Below are positions 1 through 10,395 of a stretch of DNA of 64,000 nt, one piece after another. The position numbers and the translations under genes are program-made. Source of the DNA: Chelydra serpentina. Taxonomy: Eukaryota; Chordata; Testudines; Chelydridae. The DNA lies in contig JBAIAC010000001.1 of the NCBI GenBank assembly GCA_037349315.1, positions 2,604,001 through 2,668,000 of the forward strand. Reading direction: 5' to 3'. Every line of letters starts with the position of its first letter. Position 1 is the first letter of the stretch. A model generated the notes under the pieces. That model worked only from the letters and a program-made list of their open reading frames with translations. It ran no database searches and was not told where the DNA came from.

Positions 1-2591
1 CATCCTCTTTTAAAAGAAAAAAATGTTATTTTCATGAAGAGCCCAATCTCATTGCATGAGGTGAATTGGAAGGTTTTATATTGACTCATTTGGGAGTTGA
101 ATTGGAAATAAGAGGGGAAACACATTTAATCGAAATCAAATACATGTTATTTTGCTAAGGGTCTGAAGTCATATTACAGTGTGTAACAGAAAATTGTGTA
201 ACAGAAAATGCACAACTGCCAATCAAATAGGCTTTTTTTTTCTTCCAATGGGACTTAAACATGCATTTAAAATTAAGCATATTCTTTAAGTGTTTTGCTA
301 AATTGGGATGGTACCACCAATATGCTGAGAGTTGAGCAAATGCTTAAGTACCTTGATGAATCAGGAAGTCTGCCATTATAGGCTCTGTGATACCCGGTGA
401 ACTGGACAAACAAAACGATACTACTGGACAGAGGGATTTAGTCTCAAGAGAAAGTCAAAGGGTTGCATGTAAGAATGAACAGCATGCTGGAGGCAACATT
501 CTGGGAGCTGGGGCAAGGAGGATGGTGAGAAGCCAGGAGCCAAGTAGGGAAACAGAGTAGATGATCACAATAGTTCCTTCTGGTCTTATAAACTGAATCT
601 ATGACTTTCTACAGCAAAAGAACACTGGACAGACTACTTGATCTTTTTTCCTCCAGTGGTGGAGGTGCACTAGGAACAAGGCTGTGCCAGAGAAATAGTA
701 CAGAAATGGGTGCATTACACACCTGTTTACCAGATTAATTACACTCATAATTAATCATACCAATTAATAACAGCTCAAGCCCTCTGTAATTATATGTACT
801 TATTCATCATAGTATCTGAGCACTACAATGAATAGGAAGTGGACATCTCTATCCTGTGGGTGGCTTTGTAAAATCTCAGCACAAATCAGTAACTCCCCTT
901 GCTGCCCATAAAACATACAGCAAACTAGTCCAATTATTCACTGGTGAAACGGAAATTGGCTGACCCATAGTTCTGAATAGTGGTGCTGATTCTGAGTTGA
1001 CATACTGTAATGAAGCACAGAATTCTAAGATTGTTCAGCTTCCCATGGACTTTTGCTTTGACATTTTACTCATTAATTATGCTGACATTGTGTGCTGATC
1101 TCAACCCTTGCCCAAACACTATTTCTTGCAGATGTATTTGTGACAATGTTGTTTTGGAATGCTGGTTTATCTTTATTGTTTCAATTTTTCACAGATCTGT
1201 AACTAGATGAAAAACATATTCCTGCAGTGCAAAGAGAAAGAGAGAGAGAGAGAGAGAGGTTTGCTTACAGAACAGGGCAGTAAAAGAATCTTCAACCCCA
1301 AATCACTGTTCAAAATAACACAGTTTGGTTCCTAGTGAATGCAATACGTACATTTTCTCTAGGTCACCAAGTCCTGAGAAAGCTCCTTTTGCAATGACTC
1401 TCACCTTGGTGAGGACAAATCTCCTGAAAATAAAGAAAATTCATGCTGATTATTAATTACGTATATCACACTACTGCCCAGTGGCGCCAGTCAGGATTGC
1501 GGATCCATTGTTCTCTGGATGGCACAAACACAGAGGCAGAGAAGAATTTTGCCCTGAAGAATTTACAGTTTAATATGTTGAACTGTCATTGTCATCATCA
1601 ATATGGATAACTCCCCATGTAGCCCTTACGCATTAACAGTTAGCCCTGAGCAAAGGGCAGCATGCTGTTGTGCTGTCACTGAAGCATCCCAGGTGGCCAA
1701 ATGTCACTCAATGAGTCACAATTTCCCTTTTGGTCCCCACTGCTTTGGCAGAGAGTAAACATTTCTGGGTCCATACCTGGGATAACTTTGTTGTCCAATG
1801 CTTTGTGAGGCAGGGGATGGAGACATTCCCCACCCGCTCCTGCCCACCTTCATGTGGTGGTGGATGAAATGGTTCTAAAGGGGCTTATTCACCTTCTGCA
1901 CTGTGCGTGGTGGGATGAGTCACTGACACAAGGTACTAAGGGGTTGCCTTATACTCCCTGTAACTTGCATAGCCACACAAGTCAGGCCACAATCTGACCC
2001 TAAATAATAGAAGTGCACAGACAATAGGGTGTCAGGTAATATCTGCTGTGGAAGTAACTTTAGGACTCTATAGGGAATACTGTGTTTAACAGTTTGTGCT
2101 GATAATTATGCACAGTATTCCACAGAATGGTGGTGAAACGAATGAGAACTTTAGAAAGTACTGCATGGTTCATGGAAGACTCTTTCCCACACTGACCCAG
2201 AGAATGTTTTAATACATTTTTTAACAGACCTCTGGGAAGAAAAATCTAGGAAGAACATAAATGTCAGTACACTGCTTTAGGCCCCTTCTACTAACGAAAG
2301 TTCATCTTTTTCAGCACAGTAAACACAGGGAAGTACAGAAATGTAATGTAGTGCTTGACAAACAAAAAGGAGGGGTATCTATGGGTCCTTGGATAAATAA
2401 CATTATCCTAATTAAAGGCTTTTCTCCACAAATTTAATTATGTATAAAGGTGAAAAAATAAAGAATTATTTATGCTCAAATTACCTGTTTATCAGGTTAC
2501 ATAATACTACCTGATAGGCCATTATGCGTTAGAAACCAGGACAAGAAGCTGTGATATGGAGGGAATGAGCCACACATCATATAGTGTGTTG
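1..2591. other. Non-coding stretch, presumed FSHR intron 1
   Basis: No gene is visible. The stretch is AT-rich and has stops in every frame; its one 66-codon frame has no recognisable content. It holds a short CR1-like 3' tail near 555-604 on the + strand and an (AG)n run at 1232-1258. Assignment to intron 1 is inferred from FSHR exon 1 lying far to the right on the minus strand. Confidence 0.5.
1232..1258. repeat. (AG)n microsatellite
   Basis: A nearly uninterrupted AG dinucleotide run of about 27 bp. Confidence 0.9.
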
Positions 2592-2775
2592 GTAAAGGTT
2601 TCAAAGTGATAGCCGTGTTAGTCTGTATCAGCAAAAACAATAAGGAGTCCTTGTGACACCTTAGAGACTAACACATTTATTTGGGCATAAGCTTTCGTGG
2701 GCTAAAACCCACTTCATTAGATGCACGGAGTGAAAAATACAGTAAGCAGTATAAATATTACAGCACATGAAAAGA

Positions 2776-3568
2776 TCATAGAATCATAGAATCTCAGGGT
2801 TGGAAAGGACCTCAGGAGGTCATCTAGTCCAACCCCCTGCTCAAAGCAGGACCAACCCCAACTAAATCATCCCAGCCAGGGCTTTGTCAAGCCTGACCTT
2901 AAAAACCTCTAAGGAAGGAGATTCCACCACCTCCCTAGGTAACCCATTCCAGTTCTTCACCGCCCTACTAGTGGAAAAGTTTTTCCTAATATCCAACCTA
3001 AACCTCCCCCTCTGAAACTTGAGACCATTACTCCTTGTTCTGTCATCTTCTACCACTGAGAACAGTCTAGATCCATCCTCTTTGGAACCCCCTTTCAGGT
3101 AGTTGAAAGCAGCTATCAAATCCCCCCTCATTCTTCTCTTCTGCAGGCTAAACAATCCCAGTTCCCTTAGCCTCTCCTCATAAGTCATGTGCTCCAGCCC
3201 CCTAATCATTTTTGTTGCCCTCCGCTGGACTCTTTCCAATTTATCCACATCATCCTTCTCGTAGTGTGGGGCCCAAAACTGGACACAGTACTCCAAATGA
3301 GGCCTCACCAGTGCCGAATAAAGGGGAATGATCACGTCCCTCGATCTGCTGGAAATGCCCCTACTTATACAGCTCAAAATGCCGTTAGCCTTCTTGGCAA
3401 CAAGGGCACACTGTTGACTCATATTCAGCTTTTCATCCACCGTAACCCCTAGGTCCTTTTCTGCAGAACTGCTGCCCAGCCATTCGGTCCCTAGATTCTT
3501 CCATCCCAGGTGCAGGACTCTGCACTTGTCCTTGTTGAACCTCATCATATTTCTTTTGGCGCAGTCCA
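2776..3568 (-). mobile_element. CR1 LINE, 5'-truncated
   Basis: The left boundary is the CR1 3' end: tandem ATCATAGA repeats followed by the conserved TCAGGGTTGGAA tail, read on the minus strand. The minus-strand frame at 2862-3568 encodes the C-terminal end of the CR1 reverse transcriptase. It contains the segments [35 protein letters not shown] and [13 protein letters not shown], and ends in LDKALAGMI. The frame is open throughout, but the polymerase motifs are missing because the 5' part was never copied. The insertion lies inside the Penelope-like element, so it is the younger of the two. Confidence 0.93.
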
Positions 3569-3791
3569 AGATGGGAGTTGCCTTACCAAGTGTGTGTGTG
3601 TGTGGGGGGGGCAGTGTTAATGAGGCCAATTCTATTAAGGTAGAAGTGGCCTATTCTGAACAGTTGACAAGAAGGGGCGAATATCAACAGCGGGAAAATT
3701 ACTTTTTGTATTGACCCATCCACTCCCAATCTTTATTCAGGCCTAATTTGATGGTGTCCAGTTTGCAAATTAATTCCAGGTCTGCAGTTTC

Positions 3792-4135
3792 TCATTGAAG
3801 TCTGTTTTTGAAGATTTTTGTTGAAGAATTGCCACTTAAGTCCATTATTGAGTATCCAGGGAGGTTGAAGTGCTCTCCTACTGGTCTTTGAATGTTACAA
3901 TTCTTGATGTCTGATTTGTGTCCGTTTATTCTTTTGCGTAGAGACTTGTCTGGTTTGGCCACTGTACATGGCATTGCTGGCACATGATGGAATATATCAC
4001 ATTGGTAGATGTGCAGGTGAATGAGCCCCTGATGGTGTGACTGATGTGGTTAGGTCCTATGATGGTGTCCCTTGAATAAATATGTGGACAGAGTTGGCAA
4101 CTGGGTTTGTTGCAGGGATTGGTTCCTGGTTTCAT
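3792..4135 (-). pseudogene. GIY-YIG endonuclease fragment of Penelope-like element
   Basis: Two overlapping minus-strand frames together show the PLE endonuclease. The first (3926-4135) has the zinc-binding-like block PCNKPSCQLCPHI followed by FTCTSTNVIYSIMCQQC. The second (3792-3983) carries SLRKRINGHKSDI and PVGEHFNLPGYSIMDL. PLE endonucleases nick target DNA for retrotransposition. The frames do not join: a break lies at about 3964-3984, just after the CQQC block, so no functional protein can be made. The same break is seen in the copy at 44.5 kb. Confidence 0.78.
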
Positions 4136-4272
4136 GTGCTGTAATATTTATACTGCTTACTGAATTTTTCACTCCATGCGTCTGATGAAGTAGGTTTTAG
4201 CCCATGAAAGCTTATGCCCAAATAAATGTGTTAGTTTCTAAGGTGCCACAAGGACTCCTCATTTTTGTGTTG

Positions 4273-5933
4273 GTAAAGGAATTTATCCTTATTTCCAGAA
4301 CTGCTGTTGGCAACTGAAATCACACGCAAACACTTTCAGGTACAAAGACAGACACTGGCCATAAAAGGAAAAAAAGGGACCTTTTTTAATCAAAAAGCCA
4401 CACACAGGTATGTCAACTATGCAATTCTCTCTCCGTCTATTTTCCTCCAGGAATGACATCTAATTGTTTCTTTAATTACCACAGAGGTTTTGCCTCAATA
4501 GCCTCGCCTAATAGCAATTTCTTGCTTTTATCATCTCAGGGTGAACTGTTTCCTAATGGTTGTTTTAAATCTGTTATCTTTTCATTTCCATTGATGTTGC
4601 CTTATTTTAACATCTGTATAGGGCTGGAAACAGGAACTTTGATTGATATTACCTACTGTACACCATTGCAGTTTATACCTATCTTTTAACAATCTGCACT
4701 TCAAGGCTAGAGAGACTTTCTATCCCATTGTTCACATCAAGTATTCATAGAATCTACTGTCCTAGTTATGCTATATAATTAGTCTAGAATTTCCATACGA
4801 TGATCGTGTTTTAATCAAAATCTCAGATAAGGGTATTATCTTGCTGGAATTCCACTAGAATGAATTTTTAATATTTACCTGCATATCTTTGGTGGAATAT
4901 GGTTCCTCATTTAGATCTCTGAATGTAAGTTGTCCAATATTTAAATACCTTGGGTGAAATTCATGTCTGGTTTAACTCCATTAACTTCCATGGGGTTATA
5001 CCAGGAATGAATTGGCCCTCTCATATTTTCATTTAGTGAAAGATAATTGATTAAGTCTATTTTGGACTTCATCATTCTCCTATTATTATTATTAATTGAA
5101 ACTGTTCAGAAATAGCTTTCATACACAGTGTCACATAAGAATTGCAGCACTGAGATCATTATGCAAATGTTGAAGGATTAAAAAGTTTCCAGAAAAGGCC
5201 TAACTTGGATTAGGCAATTTGTAAAGCTTTCCCCAAAATACGGTGAAGGTAGTTCATTTAAGGGTATGTCTGGACTTTCGTAATTCAGCTAAATACAATG
5301 GAAGCCTTCAAAATACTCGGTAGATCTAGTGTTACAAAGCTGAAACAGTTAGCTTTGATCTACTTTGAAATCTGTTCCAAACACCCTTTTGTAGCAATAA
5401 ATCCTTGGCTAGGGATCCCTAGAAGGCATGCTCAGTATGAACAGCCATATATATTTTTGCCAGTGTATAGAAATGCTCTAAATCAAACCCTCATGATATG
5501 GATGCAGAGCATCAAGATGTGTATATACCTCTAATAAAGAGCTGGATTCTGCTACCCTTTAGTTACCCATGGTGCATACAATTACACACGAGTAACTACA
5601 TTCATGTGAGCAGACCCATTGAACTCAGTGACACTACTCATATGAGTAAAGCTACTTGTGTGTATATAAGTGTTTGCAGAATCAGGACCTTACTTTGCAC
5701 TTTAATTTGAATAAGTCATTTTGTCGAGGAAAGTGCTTCTCGGTGTGAGTAAGGATGCCAGAATCAAACTGTTTGTTTTTAATGTATTGGAGCTGTTAAA
5801 ATTTAATTGGTGTTTAATAGCTAAATCTTGAACACCACTTAGAAAAATTTAGGACTAATTGTTCTAAAAAAACCTCTGCCTATCTGGGCTGTAATAAAGT
5901 TAGTCTTATTGTTGCAAATAACATTGAAGGTCT
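4273..5933. other. Non-coding stretch, nothing recognised
   Basis: AT-rich sequence with only short random frames (at most 78 codons). No repeat boundary or gene signature could be identified. Confidence 0.5.
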
Positions 5934-6193
5934 GTCTACACTGCAATAAAACACCCATGGCTGGCCCATGTCACCTGACTTGGGCTACTGCTACAGGGCT
6001 GTAAAATTGCAGTGTAGACACCTGGGTTTGGGCTGGAGCCCAGGCTCTGGGATCCTGTGATGGGGGAGGGTCCCAGAGCCTGGGCTCCAGCCCAAGCCCA
6101 GGTGGCTACACTGCAATTTATAGCCCTGCAGCCCGAGCCTGAGCCAGCTGACATGGGCCAGCTAAGGGTGTTTTCTTGCAGTGTGGATATACC
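5934..6193. mobile_element. Foldback MITE (about 260 bp)
   Basis: The whole element is a near-palindrome. The left end TCTGTCTACACTGCAATAAA mirrors the right end, whose reverse complement has CACACTGCAAGAAAACACCC. The inner arms, CACCTGGG...GCCCAGG and its complement, are almost perfect around a GATCCTGTGATGGGGG centre. It has no coding capacity and no clear target-site duplication. The GTCTACACT terminus resembles that of the Harbinger at 15 kb, but the family assignment is open. Confidence 0.65.
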
Positions 6194-6487
6194 CTACAAA
6201 TCTAATTTAATCTAAAGAGGCTACTTGTTGAAATTATCAGATATATAATGGATATGTATCTATTACAACCAGTAAAGTGATGTATAGTTTATAAATCTCA
6301 ACAATTAGGTTTTAAGTCTTAGCCTGTATTTAAATAACTTCAAATAATAGTTAAGTAGCAGTTCCCTGTTTGAGGCATCTGCATAAAATATAACCGACAA
6401 CCACTTCTTTAGTTTTGTTTTTAGAATAATTTTAGTAGGGTCACATCTGATTAATATAAGCATTTTTATGCCAAAACAAAGAATAAG

Positions 6488-8838
6488 TCTCATAGACTCA
6501 TAGACTTTAAGGTCAGAAGGGACCATTATGATCATCTAGTCTGACCTCCTGCACAATGCAGGCCACAGAATCTCACCCACCCACTCCTGGAATAATTCTC
6601 TTACCAATGTCTCAGATATTGAAGTCCTCAAATCATGGTTTAAAGAATTCAAGGTGCAGAGAATCCTCCAGCAAGTGACCCGTGCCCCATGCTGCAGAGG
6701 AAGGCAAAAAACCTCCAGGGCCTCTGCCAGTCTACCCTGAAGGAAAATTCCTTCCCAACCCCAAATATGGTGATCAGCTGAACCCTGAGCATGTGGGCAA
6801 GGCTCACCAACCAGACATCCAGGAAAAAGTTCTCTGTAGTAATTTCTAACATCCCACCATTGGGCCTATTTACCACTGATAGTCCAAGGTCAATTAATTG
6901 CCAAGATCATGTTATCCCATCAAACCATCCCCTCCATAAACTTATCTAGCTTAATCTTGAAGCCAGATACGTCTTTTGCCTCCACTACTCCCTTTGGAAG
7001 GCTGTTCCAGAACTTCATTCCTCTGATGGTTAGAAACCTTCATCTAATTTCAAGTCTAAACTTCCTGATGACCAGTTTATATCCATTTGTTCTTGTGTCC
7101 ACATTGGTACTGAGCTTAAATAATTCCTCTCCCTCCCTGGTATTTATCCCTCTGATATATTTAAAGAGAGCAATCATATCTCCCCTCAGCCTTCTCTCGG
7201 TTAAGGTAAACAAACCAAGCTCCTTGAGTCTCCTTTCATACGACAAGTTTTCCATTCCTCAGATCATCCTAGTGGCCTTTCTTTGTACCTGTTCCAGTTT
7301 GAATTCATCCTTCTTAAACATGGGAGACCAGAACTGCACACAGTATTCCAGATGAGGTCTCACCAATGCCTTGTATAACGGTACTAACACCTCCTTATCT
7401 CTACTGGAAATACCTCGCCTGATGCATCCCAAGACCGCATTAGTTTTTTTCACGGCCATATCATATTGGCAGCTCATAGTCATTCTGTTATCAACCAGGA
7501 CTCCGAGGTCCTTCTCCTCTTCTGTTACTTCCAACTGATGAGTCCCAAGCTTATAACTAAAATTCTTGTTATTAATCCCTAAATGCATAACCTTACACTT
7601 CTCACTATTAAATTTCATCCTATTACTATTACTCCAGTTTACAAGGTCATCCAGATCTTCCTGTAGGATATCCCGATCCTTTTCTGAATTGGCAATACCT
7701 CCCAACTTTGTGTCATCCGCAAACTTTATTAGCACACTCCCACTTTTGGTGCCGAGGTCAGTAATAAAAAGATTAAATAAGATTGGTCCCAAAACTGATC
7801 CCTGAGGAACTCCACTAGTAACCTCCCTCAAACCTGACAGTTCACCTTTCAGTATGACCCGCTGTAGTTGCCCCTTTAACCAGTTCCTTATGCACCTCTC
7901 AATTTTCATAATGATCCCCATATTTTCCAATTTAACCAATAATTCCCCATGTGGTACTGTATCAAATGCCTTACTGAAATTGAGGTAGATTAGATCCACT
8001 GCGTTTCCTTTATCTAAAAAAACTGTTACTTTCTCAAAGAAGGAGATCAGGTCGGTTTGGCACGATCTACCTTTTGTAAAACCATGTTGTAATTTGTCCC
8101 AATTGCCATGGACCTCAATATCCTTAACTACTTTCTCCATCAAAAATGTTTCCAAGACCTTGCATGCTACAGATGTCAAACTAACAGGCCTGTAGTTACC
8201 CGGGTCACTTTTTTCCCCTTTCTTAAAAATAGGAACTATATTAGCTATTCTCCAGTCAAATGGTACAACCTCTGAGTTTAGAGATTCATTAAAATTTTTT
8301 GCTAATGGGCTTGCCATTTCATGTGACAGTTCCTTTAATATTCTTGGATGAAGATTATCTGGGCCCCCCGATTTACTCCTATTAAGCTGTTTGAGTTTGA
8401 CTTCTACCTCGGATAAGGTAATATCTACCTCCATATCTTTATTCCCATTTGTCATGCTGCTATAATCCATAAGCGCCTCATTAGTCTCGTTAAAGACTGA
8501 GGCAAAGTATTTGTTTAGATATTGGGCCATGCCTAGATTATCCTTAACCTCCACTCCATCCTCAGTGTTTAGCGGTCCCACTTCTTTCTTTTTTTTCTTC
8601 CTATTTATATGGCTATAAAGCCTTTTACTATTGGTTTTAATTCCCTTTGCAAGGTCCAACTCTACATGACTCTTAGCCTTTCTCACTTTATACCTACATG
8701 CTCGGACCTCAATAAGGTAGCTTTCTTTGCTGATCCCTCCCATCTTCCACTCCTTGTATGCTTTCTGTTTTTTCTTGATCACCTCTCTGAGATGCTTGCT
8801 CATCCAGATTGGTTTAAAACTCCTGCCTATGAATTTTG
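6488..8838 (-). mobile_element. CR1 LINE, long 5'-truncated copy
   Basis: The minus-strand 3' end is at about 6488, with an AGTCTATGAGTCTATGAG-like tandem tail and the conserved block TGATCATAATGGTCCC. The 3' UTR runs to about 6950, and the ORF2 reverse transcriptase region reaches about 8838, where homology stops abruptly. The subfamily differs from the CR1 copies at 2.8, 14.0, 31.4 and 63.4 kb, which have a different 3' tail. Frame damage and divergence suggest an older insertion. Confidence 0.93.
7040..8838 (-). pseudogene. CR1 reverse transcriptase (dead)
   Basis: In order, the minus-strand frame shows the region upstream of RT (KPIWMSKHLREVIKKKQKA), the start of the RT domain (GGPDNLHPRILKEL), IVPIFKKGEKSDPGNYRP, the motif A region (YLNFSKAFDTVPH), VPQGSVLGPILFNLFI, the active-site motif FADDTKLGG at about 7698-7726, and the thumb region. 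Non-LTR retrotransposons use this enzyme for target-primed reverse transcription. Three lesions are visible: the catalytic aspartate of motif A is Asn (codon at 7979-7981), an in-frame TGA lies at 7259-7261, and another TGA lies near 7040, where arginine codons are expected. The apparent N-terminal residues left of KPIWMSK (codons right of about 8838) are flanking DNA. Confidence 0.9.
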
Positions 8839-9552
8839 TCATAAGAGTGAAACTAAAAGATTTGAAAGGTTTACATACAATGGAAAGAAGCACATCTCTA
8901 ATCACTGTACAACAGCCCTGACTTGTGGGTGTTTTGGTTTTTTGCATTAATTTTTAGTAGCTGTATGTGTTTTTTTCAATACTTAGTTGATTTTTATTAA
9001 TTGAATTTTACAATAGCTGTGTGTCCAAATTGGATTATATATTTGTTTAGTGAAGTGTCTAATTTGCAATTTAAATGTTTATATGAATAGAGTTTAAATA
9101 GAAATGGCCTCAGCTCAAGCCCATTGAAGTGAACAGAAAGACTCCCAATGACTTCAAAGGATTTTTGGATCAGAAAAGAAATGGAACAAAATAAAAAAAA
9201 ACAATAAAACTTCAGTCACAGGGACAATTTATCAGAGTGCTGTTTCCTAATCCAGCTTCTTCTTTCAGTACAATCAGTGACGAGTAGCCAAGTGTCCAGG
9301 TACATGTTGTATGTATTTTTTTTTGTAGGCAAATTACAGTGTCTAACCTCCATATACAAACTATCAGTCTTGTAAGTTGGAAGACATCTTTAATAGGTCA
9401 TCAGGTCCCCTTCTCGGGTTATTGTGGTAAAATTTTATCAGTGAGACAGATTCTGATTTCATTTACCATGGTGTACATTTGGAAAAACTCTAGTGACATT
9501 AAAGCTTTTATTATTATTTCTATTATGGAAATGCCTGACTTCAACTGAGATC
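8839..9552. other. Non-coding stretch, nothing recognised
   Basis: AT-rich intronic-looking DNA with no frame, repeat end or motif I can support. Confidence 0.5.
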
Positions 9553-9750
9553 AGAGTCCCATTCTGCTAGGCACTGTACAAACACATTGTAATATCATTT
9601 GGGCAGGGATATTTGCTATCTACATAGACAAGACAGGCAAAGGTGGGAGGGGAAATAAGCACAGAGAGGTGAAATGATTTGCCCAAGATCACACAGCAAA
9701 TCAGTTAATTAGCCAGAAACAGTTCTCAAGGGTCCTGACTCCAGTAATTC
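9553..9750 (+). repeat. MIR-like (CORE) SINE fragment
   Basis: It contains GAGATCAGAGTCCCATT, TAGGCACTGTACAAACA, then AGAGAGGTGAAATGATTTGC and CCAAGATCACACAGCAAATC. This is the order seen in ancient amniote CORE/MIR-type SINEs. It is strongly diverged and its ends are approximate. Confidence 0.55.
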
Positions 9751-10212
9751 CAGATTTATAGTATGTAACATATCTGAATCTGGCACATTATTCCTAAACC
9801 ATCCCTAATATACAGTATGTTTCTCAATCAAGCCTTAAAGATCTCCACTGATGATGACAGTGCAGTCTGCTGGGGAAGCTTGTTTCATTACATAATTGTT
9901 TTTATAGTTAATGTTCTAATATTTAACATATATTTTTCCTACTCCAGCCTAAACCTGTTCTTGTGACTAATGAGGATAATTGATTTCTGCTCTATTAGTA
10001 ACATCCTTTTATGTCTTTATGTACAATTATGTCTCTCCTCATACTTAGATTCTTCGCATTGAATATGCTCAGGTCTCTCAAAGGTTTTCCCAAACCATTT
10101 ATCATTTTAGTTACTTTCCTATGAACTGAAGGTCTGTCTTTTTAGGGAAAATGGATGCAACAGTGTCCCATTTTAGGCCTGATCAGTGCAGAGTGGAAAA
10201 GAACCTTCACTT

Positions 10213-10395
10213 AGAATCATAGAATATCAGAGTTGGAAGGGACCTTAGTAGGTCATCTAGTCCAACCCCCTGCTCAAAGCAGGACCAAACCCCAATTTTT
10301 GCCCCAGATCCCCAAATGGCCCCCTCAAGGATTGAACTCACAACCCTGGGTTTAGCAGGCCAATGCTCAAACCACTGAGCTATCCCTCCCCCCTC
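10213..10395 (-). mobile_element. tRNA-derived SINE with CR1-like tail
   Basis: Read on the minus strand, the 5' part is tRNA-like: an A box TAGCTCAGTGG (10372-10382) and a B box GTTCAATCC (10329-10337), which serve as an internal pol III promoter. A linker TTGGGGATCTGGGGC-like segment follows, then the 3' block shared with CR1 (AGCAGGGGGTTGGACTAG, GGAAGGGACC), which lets CR1 reverse transcriptase mobilise it in trans. SINEs of this type are characteristic of turtles. Related copies are at 36.7 and 58.4 kb. Confidence 0.88.

Larger units (their letters stand above)
2592..4272 (-). mobile_element. Penelope-like retroelement (PLE), interrupted by CR1
   Basis: The minus strand encodes remnants of a GIY-YIG endonuclease (3792-4135). 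The element is bounded by related terminal sequences in opposite orientation: about 120 bp at 2640-2760 is the reverse complement of 4150-4265, including the AAATGTGTTAGT and GCTTTCGTGGGC-type blocks. Inverted terminal repeats of this kind are known in PLEs. A 5'-truncated CR1 (about 2776-3568) is inserted in the 3' part. Only the endonuclease end is present, and no reverse transcriptase is visible, so this is a short, dead, non-autonomous copy. A (GT)n tract lies at about 3591-3605. Confidence 0.75.

Noticed and set aside
6909..7355. 148-codon plus-strand frame
   Set aside because: It is the antisense shadow of the CR1 reverse transcriptase C-terminus.
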